From Polyangia bacterium (GTDB taxonomy: Bacteria; Myxococcota_A; Polyangia; Fen-1088): a stretch of DNA of 64,000 bases. Below the pieces are notes generated by a model. It was not told the DNA's origin and did not search any database. It saw only the letters and a list, made by a program, of their open reading frames with translations. The stretch lies in assembly GCA_036268875.1 (NCBI GenBank), contig DATATI010000020.1, positions 124,001-188,000 on the forward strand. Direction: 5' to 3'. The position numbers were made by a program, and so were the translations under genes. Positions 1-7,833 of this stretch are shown one piece after another (the first letter of the stretch is position 1; each line of letters begins with the position of its first letter).

Positions 1-1939
1 ATGACCGACGTCAAGTTACCGTCGGCGTCGTAGCCGTAACTGATCTTTGCCTGAAGGCTCCCGGGCCCGTAGTCATTGTGGCTGGAGCAAGTCTGCGCCG
101 GACCGTCGTCGCTCCCGTTGTCCATGAGGGTCGTGATGGAGCTGATCTTTCCAACAGGGTTCTTGGTCTCCACCCGAACCTGGATGCGGCCCTTGACCAC
201 GCGCTCGGTGCAGATCGAGAAGCCTTGAAAGAATGTGGTGACGACGCTGGCGCCGTCGGGATTGTCGGGGCCGATCGCACCGAGATCCTTCGCCACGTTG
301 TAGAGCCGATTGAGCGAATCGTACAGATATGTCGTGGTGGAGGCCGGGCCCCCGTCGGTGTCGAGGTACGGCGCGGTCTCGGTCACTGCGCGCCCAATCG
401 AGTCATACATAACCACCCCGCTGTGCACGAAGCCGCCAGCGAAGCCGCGCACGAGCGTCTCGCGGGACCGCCCCAGGACGTCTGAGTATGTCCACTTCGC
501 GTCGCCTGTGGTCGACTTGCTTACAGTCATGAATGGACGGGTGGCGATGAGCGCCGGCGGCGAGTGATACGTCCTTGTCCGCGTGACAACGGACTTCTGC
601 GTGCCACAGCGAGCAGAGACGGCGATTGGATTCGAGAATTCATCGTATTTGCGGCAGGTGAAAATGCCGTTCGGGTCCGTCTCCTGGATGAGCGTGCCCG
701 TCGAAGGATTGAAAGCGGAGTACGAGGCGTGGCCCTCGGGGTCGATCGTCCGCACCGGGAAGCGTCCGCGATCATAGCTGAGGCCGGTGGTGATGGTGAA
801 CTCTTCGTCGCCGCCGTCCGAGGGCGGCGTGACCGAGAAGTCCTGCGGGTCATAGCTGACGCGGGTGATTCGGAAGCGCGGGGTGTTGGCGTCGAGGGCG
901 TCGGTCGGACCCTCGGCGCCCGGCCTGCTGCAGTCGTTGTAATCAGAGGCGCATTCGGTGGTTTTGACCACATGGCCGAATCGATCGTAGACGAAAGCCG
1001 TGTGGGTCTCGAGGACGTCGGGCCGATCCGGATCCGATGCGGGGTCGCTGCCCGCCCCGGGCTCGACGATGGTCTCCTTGAGCCCGAGCGTGTCCTGCAT
1101 GGGCTCGCCGTCCCGCGGTCGAAACGCGCCGACGGCGCCGTAGACAAAATCGGTCGTGTGCGTGATCGACGGGGCATTGTCGGCGCTCGAGGTGGTGACT
1201 GTGTGAGTAATCTTGCCTCGTTGTTGCTCGAAGCTGCTGGGCAGGCCGGGTTCTTGGCCAAAGGCGTCAGATCCGGGCCCAACGTCGGTCGCGCGGGCGG
1301 CACGCTGCCAGGCGCCGCCCAGACCTGCAGCTCGGCCACCGAGATGAACTGGCTGCTGCCGCCGGGTGGTCCTTCGATGCGAATGGCGTCGCCGGCGATG
1401 GGCGCGAAATCCAGCTGATAGGTATCAAAGCCAACTCCGTCGTTCGGTCGATACGGCGGCGTCGAGACCAAACTCGTTACATTTGCCCAACCATCGTCAA
1501 GGTGAACTTGAACGTTCAGGTTCGTGAACCAGCCGCCATCGCCAGGATTGATGCCCTCTTGGAACAGAACCCGGCTGAAGGTGACCTTGCCGGTAAATTC
1601 GTAGCCAATCCAGTCGTCGCTCTTGTCTGAGTTGCCGGCGTTGTTGAAGGTGTCGTACTGCAAAGCCGCGTCCGTCGAGCCGACGGGAGGTTTCACGCCG
1701 TCCCGGATCGTCTCCAGATCGCACGAGCCACCGCCCGTCGGGTGGCCAACCTTGGCGATGATATCTCCGAGTTGGGTTAACTCGGCACCGAGGCCCGCGG
1801 TGACGGCGGCCTGCGTGACGCCATAGTTGTTCGCAGCCGGTGGCTTGCTCCCGCCGCCGCAACTCGCGACCACAAGGGCGACCACAGGAAGAAACAATTG
1901 CGCAACAATGAACGGACGCGCGATGGACCGGTTTGTCAT
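1..1939 (-). CDS. RHS/YD-repeat lipoprotein with discoidin-like domain, frameshifted and cut by window edge
   Basis: The start (ATG at 1939, GGAG about 10 nt upstream) opens a lipoprotein signal peptide with lipobox VVASC (Cys27). Residues about 85-215 resemble an F5/8 type C (discoidin) domain, ending near ISVAELQVWAAP. From about 1260 down to position 1 a different minus frame carries convincing RHS/YD-repeat sequence (for example YGYDADGNLTSV at the edge, TDFVYGAVGAF, LSYDRGRFPV). The first frame instead degenerates into Arg/Ser/Pro-rich sequence and stops at 527. The two parts therefore make one protein only if a single frameshift lies around 1215-1310, where both frames are open. It is either a pseudogene, a base error, or less likely programmed frameshifting. 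RHS proteins are large cell-surface or toxin-carrying proteins; the C-terminus, where any toxin would be, is outside the window. No function beyond surface exposure can be assigned. Confidence 0.75.
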
Positions 1940-2226
1940 TTAAGAAAACTCCGACAGTGGTTCTCGCCGCTACGACGAATCGGTTGCGCGCGAGCAGAAC
2001 GCGGACCAGCTTTCCGCCTGGTAGCACAGTCGGTTACTCGCAAAAAAGTAAATTCGTCGCAAATTCGACCGGCGCAGAGCGTGAATGGCGGCGGCGCAAA
2101 ATTGCCGCGATGAAAATGTGTTCATTGCTACGGCAACAACAGCCTGAACTTTCCTGGCGTGCTGGCCGTCACGTTTAGACCGGCGAATTTGAGCCGCGCC
2201 CGAGAATCGGCAAAGCTGCGGCGTCT
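1940..2226. promoter_or_regulatory. divergent intergenic region
   Basis: This gap of about 290 bp lies between two divergent secreted-protein genes. It is richer in A+T than its surroundings, especially 2038-2070, so it probably holds both promoters. I could not identify convincing -35/-10 pairs, operators or a hairpin. No ORF in it looks coding. Confidence 0.4.
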
Positions 2227-3498
2227 ATGGTCACGATAAATGGGTCGCCGAAGCGGTCGCTGATGGTCGCGATCGCGGTGGCGGTGTCTCTGCCGGCGGT
2301 CGCGCGGGCAGCCAGCGAAGGCGAGCGCGCCGACGCTGCGCTGTCCGCGGCGGCCACAAATCGGATCCTCGGCAAGGTGTTGCCGGTGGCGTACGACCTG
2401 GCGGCCGCCGCGACCAGCAACCCGGCGCCGACCACGCCGTCCCCGGACGCAGGCCCGGCGGCTCCGGCGTCGGTGACGGTCTGGCTGGTCGACGCGCGCT
2501 ATTGCGGCGTCGCGGAGGGCGGGCGCGGGCGGATGGTCGGGGTGGTCCGGTCGACCGAGGCGCGGCTGGCGTCTTCGGCGCTCGATGGCGCGGCGACGTG
2601 CGCGGCGAAGCTGGACGATCTTTTGAAACGCGACGCGATCGCGGCGGCCGGCGACGCGGCGGTGGTCAGTCTACTGCTGGCGCCGTCCGAGCAGGGCGGC
2701 TTGCGGATATCCATCGGGGCGCTTGCCGCCGGACCGGGCGTGGCGCCCGTGGTGGCAGCGGCGCTGGCGCACGCGCGCACGACCAACGAAACCATTCGCG
2801 TCATCGACACCACGGCGCGCGTGCTGACCTTCCCGGGGCTGCCACCGCAGGCCTACGACGTGGCGATTCGCTTTCTCAAAGGTGACGAAGGGGTGGCGTT
2901 GCGGCTGATGCCGTCGGCGACGCCGCCTGGGCACGCGCCGCCAACCGCCGCCCCGCCGGAAGCGCTGGCCATTCCCGAGGGCAGCGACGGGGCGCTGCGC
3001 GCGAGCTTCGCGCTGGGCAATCGCTTGCTGGCACAGGCCACGCGCGATGGCCCGCTCACCGTGGATGTTCAAGGACAGGCGATCGACGTGACGGCGCTGC
3101 GTGCCGACGGCGCCGACCATCGTCTGGCGGTCCGCGGGCGCGCCACGCCGCGCGGCCTGGGCGAATCGGCGCACATCGCCGTTGAGGCCACCGGCGCGGA
3201 TCTACGCGTGGCAGAGGTGCGCGCGGAGGCCGACAATGAAGACTGCGCGGCTTATTCAATGATGGCGGCCCTGGGCTGCCGGGCGCGCAACACGGCCCGG
3301 CAAGCGGCGGCGGCGACGCTGGCGGGTGAATTGACCCGACAGTTTGGCGGTCAGGTGCTGCGCACGCTGGCGCCGATTCCTCCCGCGGCGCTGACGCTGG
3401 GCCCCCGTCGTTTACAGGCTAGGCTGCGCGCCACGCGGCTGTCCGCCTCCGGCAGTGGGTTGACCGCGGCGGGGACGATCGAGTTCGACCCGCTCTGA
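2227..3498 (+). CDS. secreted protein of unknown function
   Basis: A 423-residue product whose N-terminus has a positive patch (SPKR), a hydrophobic stretch and an Ala-rich cleavage region (LPAVARAA), so it is predicted to be exported. A second in-frame ATG at 2263 gives a more typical signal peptide and may be the true start. The mature part is Ala-rich with a few conserved-looking cysteines (DARYCG, CAAK, EDCAAY, LGCRA) that could form disulfides outside the cytoplasm. I recognise no domain. Codon use matches neighbouring genes, so it is very likely real. It is followed 35 bp later by an esterase lipoprotein on the same strand, so the two may be cotranscribed. Confidence 0.75.
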   Translation: MVTINGSPKRSLMVAIAVAVSLPAVARAASEGERADAALSAAATNRILGKVLPVAYDLAAAATSNPAPTTPSPDAGPAAPASVTVWLVDARYCGVAEGGRGRMVGVVRSTEARLASSALDGAATCAAKLDDLLKRDAIAAAGDAAVVSLLLAPSEQGGLRISIGALAAGPGVAPVVAAALAHARTTNETIRVIDTTARVLTFPGLPPQAYDVAIRFLKGDEGVALRLMPSATPPGHAPPTAAPPEALAIPEGSDGALRASFALGNRLLAQATRDGPLTVDVQGQAIDVTALRADGADHRLAVRGRATPRGLGESAHIAVEATGADLRVAEVRAEADNEDCAAYSMMAALGCRARNTARQAAAATLAGELTRQFGGQVLRTLAPIPPAALTLGPRRLQARLRATRLSASGSGLTAAGTIEFDPL

Positions 3499-3533
3499 GA
3501 CTCACGCGCGGTCGACTACAATCGACAGCAGCC

Positions 3534-4814
3534 ATGCGCAAACGCCACGGTTGCAGACCAGTCAACGTGTGCATCGGACTGGCGTTGCTCGCGATGGCCC
3601 TCACCGCTGGCGGCTGCGGCGGTGCGAATGAAATGCCTTCGGACGCCGGCAACGGTGGCGCTGCGATCGGTACCGGCGGCACGGGAACCGGCGGCGCCGC
3701 GACCGGTGGCGCTGCCGATCGCGATGCTGGCCCGATCGACGAAAGGATCGACATGAAAAGCGGCCCCACAGACGCCGGCCCGGGCGGCGACGATCAGCGC
3801 GGCGACGGCGCTAACGACGACGCCACCAACGGCGCTCCGGCCGTGCGCTTCGTCGGGCGTTTCGATCGCAGCGATCCCGCCGGTCCCCGCTTCGCCTGGT
3901 CGGGCTCGGGGATGATCGCCCGCTTCTCCGGGACGTCCGTCGGGATCAAATTGAATGGCGCGCAGCAATACACGGTTCTCATCGACGGCGTTCTCAAACC
4001 CAAATTGTTGCCCGCCGCCGGCGGCGCGCTGTCACCGATCGCCAGCGGATTGTCCGCCGGTGAACACGTCGTGGAGATTTACCGCCGCACCGAAGCCAAC
4101 CAGGGTGAAGCGCAGTTCCTGGGTTTCGACTTTGGCGGCGGCACACTGCTGGCGCCGCCGCCCACGCCCACCCGCCGCATCGAAATGATCGGCGATTCGA
4201 TCACCTGCGCCTACGGCATCGAAGGCGCGAATATGAACTGCACGTACACCGAAGACACGCAGGACCAATACCTGGCCTACGGATCAATCGCCGCCCGCAA
4301 CGCGGGCGCCGACGTCGTCACGGTGGCGTGGTCAGGCAAGGGCGTGGTCTGCAATTACGGCGACGATCCCACGTCGTGCGTTGATCCGCTGCCCATTTAT
4401 TACGACCGCACTTTGCCCGAGCGCGCTGACAGTCACTGGGATTTTTCACAGTGGCAGCCGCAAGTGGTGGTGATCAACCTCGGGACCAACGACTTCAGCA
4501 CGGCGGTTGATCCCACGCCGGCGCAATTCAGCACGGCCTATCAGACCTTCTTGCAGCACATTCGCAGCAAGTACCCGACGGCGCTGATTCTCTGCACGGT
4601 GGCGCCATTGCTCGGCGGCAGCGATCTGACCACCGCGCGGGCGGCCATCGACGCGGCGGTGGCCGCTACCGGTGATGCCAACATCAAATCGTTCACCATG
4701 GACCCGACTGATCCCGCCGACGGTTATGGCTGCGATTATCACCCCAGCGTCAAGACGCACCAGAAAATGGCGGCGGTGCTGACGGCCAAGCTGAAGACCG
4801 AGCTCGGTTGGTAG
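3534..4814 (+). CDS. SGNH/GDSL esterase lipoprotein, carbohydrate esterase family 2-like
   Basis: A 426-residue protein with a lipobox (LTAGGC, Cys near 28), a Gly/Thr/Ala-rich low-complexity linker to about residue 95, then a beta-rich N-terminal module (about 100-205) and an SGNH hydrolase domain. Catalytic blocks are visible: GDSIT with nucleophile Ser222, GTND at 317-320, and the DYHPS block with Asp401/His403. The jelly roll plus SGNH order is that of CE2 acetyl esterases, which deacetylate plant polysaccharides such as xylan or mannan. The substrate here is inferred only from family resemblance. The protein probably sits on the cell surface or outer membrane. A strong hairpin follows the stop codon. 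Confidence 0.88.
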   Translation: MRKRHGCRPVNVCIGLALLAMALTAGGCGGANEMPSDAGNGGAAIGTGGTGTGGAATGGAADRDAGPIDERIDMKSGPTDAGPGGDDQRGDGANDDATNGAPAVRFVGRFDRSDPAGPRFAWSGSGMIARFSGTSVGIKLNGAQQYTVLIDGVLKPKLLPAAGGALSPIASGLSAGEHVVEIYRRTEANQGEAQFLGFDFGGGTLLAPPPTPTRRIEMIGDSITCAYGIEGANMNCTYTEDTQDQYLAYGSIAARNAGADVVTVAWSGKGVVCNYGDDPTSCVDPLPIYYDRTLPERADSHWDFSQWQPQVVVINLGTNDFSTAVDPTPAQFSTAYQTFLQHIRSKYPTALILCTVAPLLGGSDLTTARAAIDAAVAATGDANIKSFTMDPTDPADGYGCDYHPSVKTHQKMAAVLTAKLKTELGW

Positions 4815-4819
4815 CCGCG

Positions 4820-4868
4820 ACCAGCAAAAGGCCGGCGCGAATCCTGTTCGCGCCGGCCTTTTGCTGGT
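4820..4868. terminator. bidirectional terminator with perfect 22-bp stem
   Basis: The arms at 4820-4841 and 4847-4868 are perfect reverse complements around the 5-nt loop TCCTG. The stem contains CAAAAGG/CCTTTTG, giving short T runs on either strand. It lies 5 bp after the esterase stop and 10 bp beyond the stop of the convergent TPR gene, so it can serve both. Confidence 0.88.
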
Positions 4869-4878
4869 GCCTCCTGTT

Positions 4879-5655
4879 TCAGTTCTTGCGCTCGCCGCTG
4901 TCTGACTTGTTGTTGTGGTCGCCGTCGTCGGCCTTGGCGGTGCGCACCACCGACTGCACGCCTTTCAGCCGGGCCAGGCTGTCCTGGGCGTGGTCACTCT
5001 GCATTTCGGCCGCCTTGCCGTAGGCGTTGCGGGCATCGTCCAGGCGATCAAGCTGCTCGTACGCCATCCCCAGGTTGTTCCACATATAGCTCTCCACCGG
5101 CTCCAGCTCGACCGCCTGCTCCAGCTCGTCGATCGCTTCGGCCGGGCGCTGGTCGTAGATCAGCGCCAGACCAAGGTTGTTGTGCGCGTACGAATTGTTC
5201 GGGTTCAGGTCGACGGCTTTCTCGAACGCCTCCAGGGCCGCCTTGCGATGGCCGACCTGCAGCTCGGCGCGGCCCAGCGTGTTCCAGGCGCCCGACTTTT
5301 GCGGCTGCTTGCTCACGGCGAGCTTCGCCTGCTTCAACGCTTCTTCGAAATCGCCGGTGGCCAGAAGCTTTCGCGCGAGTTCCAGCGGATCGCTGGGCAG
5401 CGGTTCTTGGGTTTCTTTCTTCGGCGGCGTGACGTCCGTCTTGGCCACCTCCGTCGGCGGTGGCAGCTTCGGCGTCGGCGGCGGTGTCGCTACCAGCGCC
5501 TCCGGCGGCTGCGGCGTCGGCGCCTCGGTCTTGACCGTCGGCTTGGCCTTGGTCACCGGCGGCGACAGATCGTCGCAGCCCCCCGCGCTGACGCCCAGGG
5601 CGCCCAACAACAACAGCGAAACCAAACCCCCTCGGACCTTCGATGAGTTGCACAT
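4879..5655 (-). CDS. TPR-repeat lipoprotein
   Basis: A 258-residue protein starting at ATG 5655 with AAAGGAG (5667-5673) upstream. It has a lipobox (SAGGC, Cys27), a Pro/Thr/Lys-rich linker to about residue 90, then about four tetratricopeptide repeats (for example WNTLGRAELQVGHRKAALEA and AHNNLGLALIYDQRPAEAID) and a short charged tail. TPRs bind protein partners; in outer-membrane lipoproteins they often scaffold assembly complexes such as PilF/PilW or BamD-like proteins. No specific partner gene is adjacent, so the role is open. It is convergent with the esterase gene and separated from it by the terminator. Confidence 0.85.
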   Translation of the reverse strand: MCNSSKVRGGLVSLLLLGALGVSAGGCDDLSPPVTKAKPTVKTEAPTPQPPEALVATPPPTPKLPPPTEVAKTDVTPPKKETQEPLPSDPLELARKLLATGDFEEALKQAKLAVSKQPQKSGAWNTLGRAELQVGHRKAALEAFEKAVDLNPNNSYAHNNLGLALIYDQRPAEAIDELEQAVELEPVESYMWNNLGMAYEQLDRLDDARNAYGKAAEMQSDHAQDSLARLKGVQSVVRTAKADDGDHNNKSDSGERKN

Positions 5656-5757
5656 GTTCGTATCGGCTCCTTTCGCCGAGACGAAATTGCAGCCGCCGTG
5701 CCACCGGCCGGGAGCCGATGGCGCGGCGGATCGAACGCGCCAAGCGGGTCAGCGATT

Positions 5758-5786
5758 CAAAACGTAGAATTCGCCTCTACGTTTTG
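5758..5786 (-). terminator. hairpin downstream of serC
   Basis: CAAAACGTAGA (5758-5768) and TCTACGTTTTG (5776-5786) are perfect complements around a 7-nt loop. On the minus strand this lies 20 bp after the serC stop, and the right arm ends in TTTTG. It could terminate serC before the TPR lipoprotein gene. Confidence 0.55.
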
Positions 5787-5806
5787 TGGCTCGCCGTTCA
5801 GAACGC

Positions 5807-6886
5807 CTATCCGTTCGCCTTGGCGAAGTCCTTCATCGTCTCGGCCAGCAGCTGGCAGCCTTGCGCCGGCATGGCGTTGTAGATCGAAGCGCGGATGCCG
5901 CCCACGGTGCGATAGCCTTTCAATGCCACCAGGCCCTTGCCGGTTGCTTGCTTCAAGAACGTCTCGGTGAGCTCCTCGCTGGGCAGGCGGAAGGTGACGT
6001 TCATGTGGCTGCGCACCGCCTTGTCGGCGACGGTGCCGGTGTAAAAGCCGCCCGAGCCGTCGATGGCGTCATAGATGACCTTCGCCTTGGCGTCGTTCGT
6101 CTTCTCCAGCGCGCCCAGGCCGCCCTGGCGATCCATCCAGCGGAACGTCTCCAGCAGCATGTACACGCCGAAGGTGGGCGGCGTGTTCAGGCAGCTCTTC
6201 GCTTCGGCGTGGGCCTTGAAGTTGAAGATCTTGGGCACGCTCTTGGGGATGCGGTCGTAGAGATCCTTGCGGACGATCACCAGCACGGTTCCCGACGCGC
6301 CCAGGTTCTTCTGCGCGCCGGCGTAGACCAGCGCGGTGCGGGCGATGGGGTGCGGGCGCGACATCATCTCGCTGCTGGAATCCACCACCAGCGTCGGGTG
6401 CGTCGGCCACTCCGGCAGGCGATGGCCGTGCACGGTCTCGTTCGAGCAGACGTGCAGGTACGCGGCGCCCGGATCGGCCGTCCAGCCGGTGGGCGGGCGA
6501 TCGAACGATGTCGCTTCGCTGCTGGCGATCACCCGCAGCTTGTCGCCGGCGATCGGCCTGGCCATGTCGACGGCTTTCTTCGCCCATTCGCCGCCCACGA
6601 CGTAGTCGGCCGGCCCGTTCAAGAAATTCATCGGAATGGTGGCGAACAACTGGGTCGCCCCGCCCTGAAGAAACAGGATGTCGTGCGTGTCGGGAACCGC
6701 CAGCAGCTTTTTCACCAAGCCCAGCGCCTCGTCGAGAACGCCGTCGAATTCCTTGCCGCGGTGGCTGCACTCGGCGATGCCGAAACCTTTGCCTTGATAA
6801 TCGACCAGAGCGCGCGCCGAGGCTTCCAGCACCTCAAGCGGCAACATGGCGGGACCGGCGGAGAAGTTGAACACGCGTTTTGTCAT
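5807..6886 (-). CDS. serC: phosphoserine aminotransferase
   Basis: A 359-residue PLP-dependent fold-type I aminotransferase, the usual SerC length. It converts 3-phosphohydroxypyruvate plus glutamate to phosphoserine plus 2-oxoglutarate in serine biosynthesis; the same enzyme can serve pyridoxal phosphate synthesis. The N-terminus MTKRVFNFSAGPAMLP is the family signature, so ATG 6886 is chosen although the frame stays open to 7135. The Schiff-base lysine lies in YAGAQKNLGASG, and FLQGGATQLFATIPMNF and SHRGKEFD are also typical of SerC. A frame on the other strand starting at 6846 overlaps it, but the real FKBP gene starts at 6957, so the two genes are divergent with a 70-bp gap. Confidence 0.96.
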   Translation of the reverse strand: MTKRVFNFSAGPAMLPLEVLEASARALVDYQGKGFGIAECSHRGKEFDGVLDEALGLVKKLLAVPDTHDILFLQGGATQLFATIPMNFLNGPADYVVGGEWAKKAVDMARPIAGDKLRVIASSEATSFDRPPTGWTADPGAAYLHVCSNETVHGHRLPEWPTHPTLVVDSSSEMMSRPHPIARTALVYAGAQKNLGASGTVLVIVRKDLYDRIPKSVPKIFNFKAHAEAKSCLNTPPTFGVYMLLETFRWMDRQGGLGALEKTNDAKAKVIYDAIDGSGGFYTGTVADKAVRSHMNVTFRLPSEELTETFLKQATGKGLVALKGYRTVGGIRASIYNAMPAQGCQLLAETMKDFAKANG

Positions 6887-6956
6887 GATGGTGGAAGGAT
6901 ATTCGATCAGCGCCGGCCGCAAGCCAACTGGTAATTGGTGGCGGTATAAGGAGGAG

Positions 6957-7805
6957 ATGTCGCTGTTCGCTCCATTGCCGTTTTCGTTCAGGCTTCGCCC
7001 TCTGGTCGTGGCGGCGCTGGCCGCGTCGACTATTTCGGTCGGGCCTGCGCAGGCCGCGCCGGTTCCGCCGCCCGACGTGGCCGCCCCGCCCGCGACCGCC
7101 ATCCGAACGCCGTCGGGCCTGGCGATGACCATCATCGACGCCGGCAGCGGAAAAAAACACCCGCACCCGAACGACTGCGTGAAGGTTCGCTATGTCGCCT
7201 GGACCCGCCAGGGCCAGGTGGCCGGCAGCGGCAGCGACGACGGCTCCCCCGCCTTGCAGTGCATGCACCAGATGTCGCCGGGGATCGCCGAGGCGATCGC
7301 GGCCATGGTGGTGGGCCAGCATCGCCGGGTGTGGATCCCGGAGGCGCTGGCTTTTCCCCCCAACCCGAAGGACGATCCGCCGGCGCGCAAGGCGGACCTC
7401 ACGTACGACCTCACGCTGGACGAGATCATCGCTGCTCCGCCCACGCCGCGCGCATTGAAGGCGCCGCCCGCGCGGGCGCGAAGACTTCCTTCCGGCGTGG
7501 CGATCGAAATCTTCAAGAAAGGGACGGGCCAGGTTCATCCGGCGCGTCCGGCCCACGCGCTGGTGCAGCTGGCCGGGTGGACCGCCGACGGGGTGTTGTT
7601 CGAATCGACGGCCATGACCGGCCATGCCGCCAGCTATGGCCTGGACGAGCTGATCCCCGGGCTGGCCCAGGCGCTGCCGTTGCTGGTGGTCGGCGATCGA
7701 GCGCGGCTGTGGATCCCGGCGGCATTGGCCTACGGCGACAAGTCGCGCCACGGCCAACCCGCCGGCAACCTGATCTACGAGATCGAGCTGCTGCGTCTGG
7801 AGTAG
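6957..7805 (+). CDS. exported tandem FKBP-type peptidyl-prolyl isomerase
   Basis: A 282-residue protein. The start ATG 6957 directly follows AAGGAGGAG (6948-6956) and opens a signal peptide ending near GPAQAA. Two FKBP-like domains follow: about residues 45-155 (TPSGLAMTIIDAGSGKKHPH to YDLTLDEI) and about 170-282 (LPSGVAIEIFKKGTG to YEIELLRLE). The second keeps more of the FKBP pattern (DGVLFEST, ELIPGLAQALPLLVVGD, WIPAALAYG); the first lacks the aromatic FKBP core and may be non-catalytic. It is probably a periplasmic folding helper. It is convergent with the large CBM6 lipoprotein gene. The spacing from Shine-Dalgarno to ATG is unusually short. Confidence 0.85.
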   Translation: MSLFAPLPFSFRLRPLVVAALAASTISVGPAQAAPVPPPDVAAPPATAIRTPSGLAMTIIDAGSGKKHPHPNDCVKVRYVAWTRQGQVAGSGSDDGSPALQCMHQMSPGIAEAIAAMVVGQHRRVWIPEALAFPPNPKDDPPARKADLTYDLTLDEIIAAPPTPRALKAPPARARRLPSGVAIEIFKKGTGQVHPARPAHALVQLAGWTADGVLFESTAMTGHAASYGLDELIPGLAQALPLLVVGDRARLWIPAALAYGDKSRHGQPAGNLIYEIELLRLE

Positions 7806-7833
7806 ACGACGCGGACGCCGCCGACGTGCCCGA

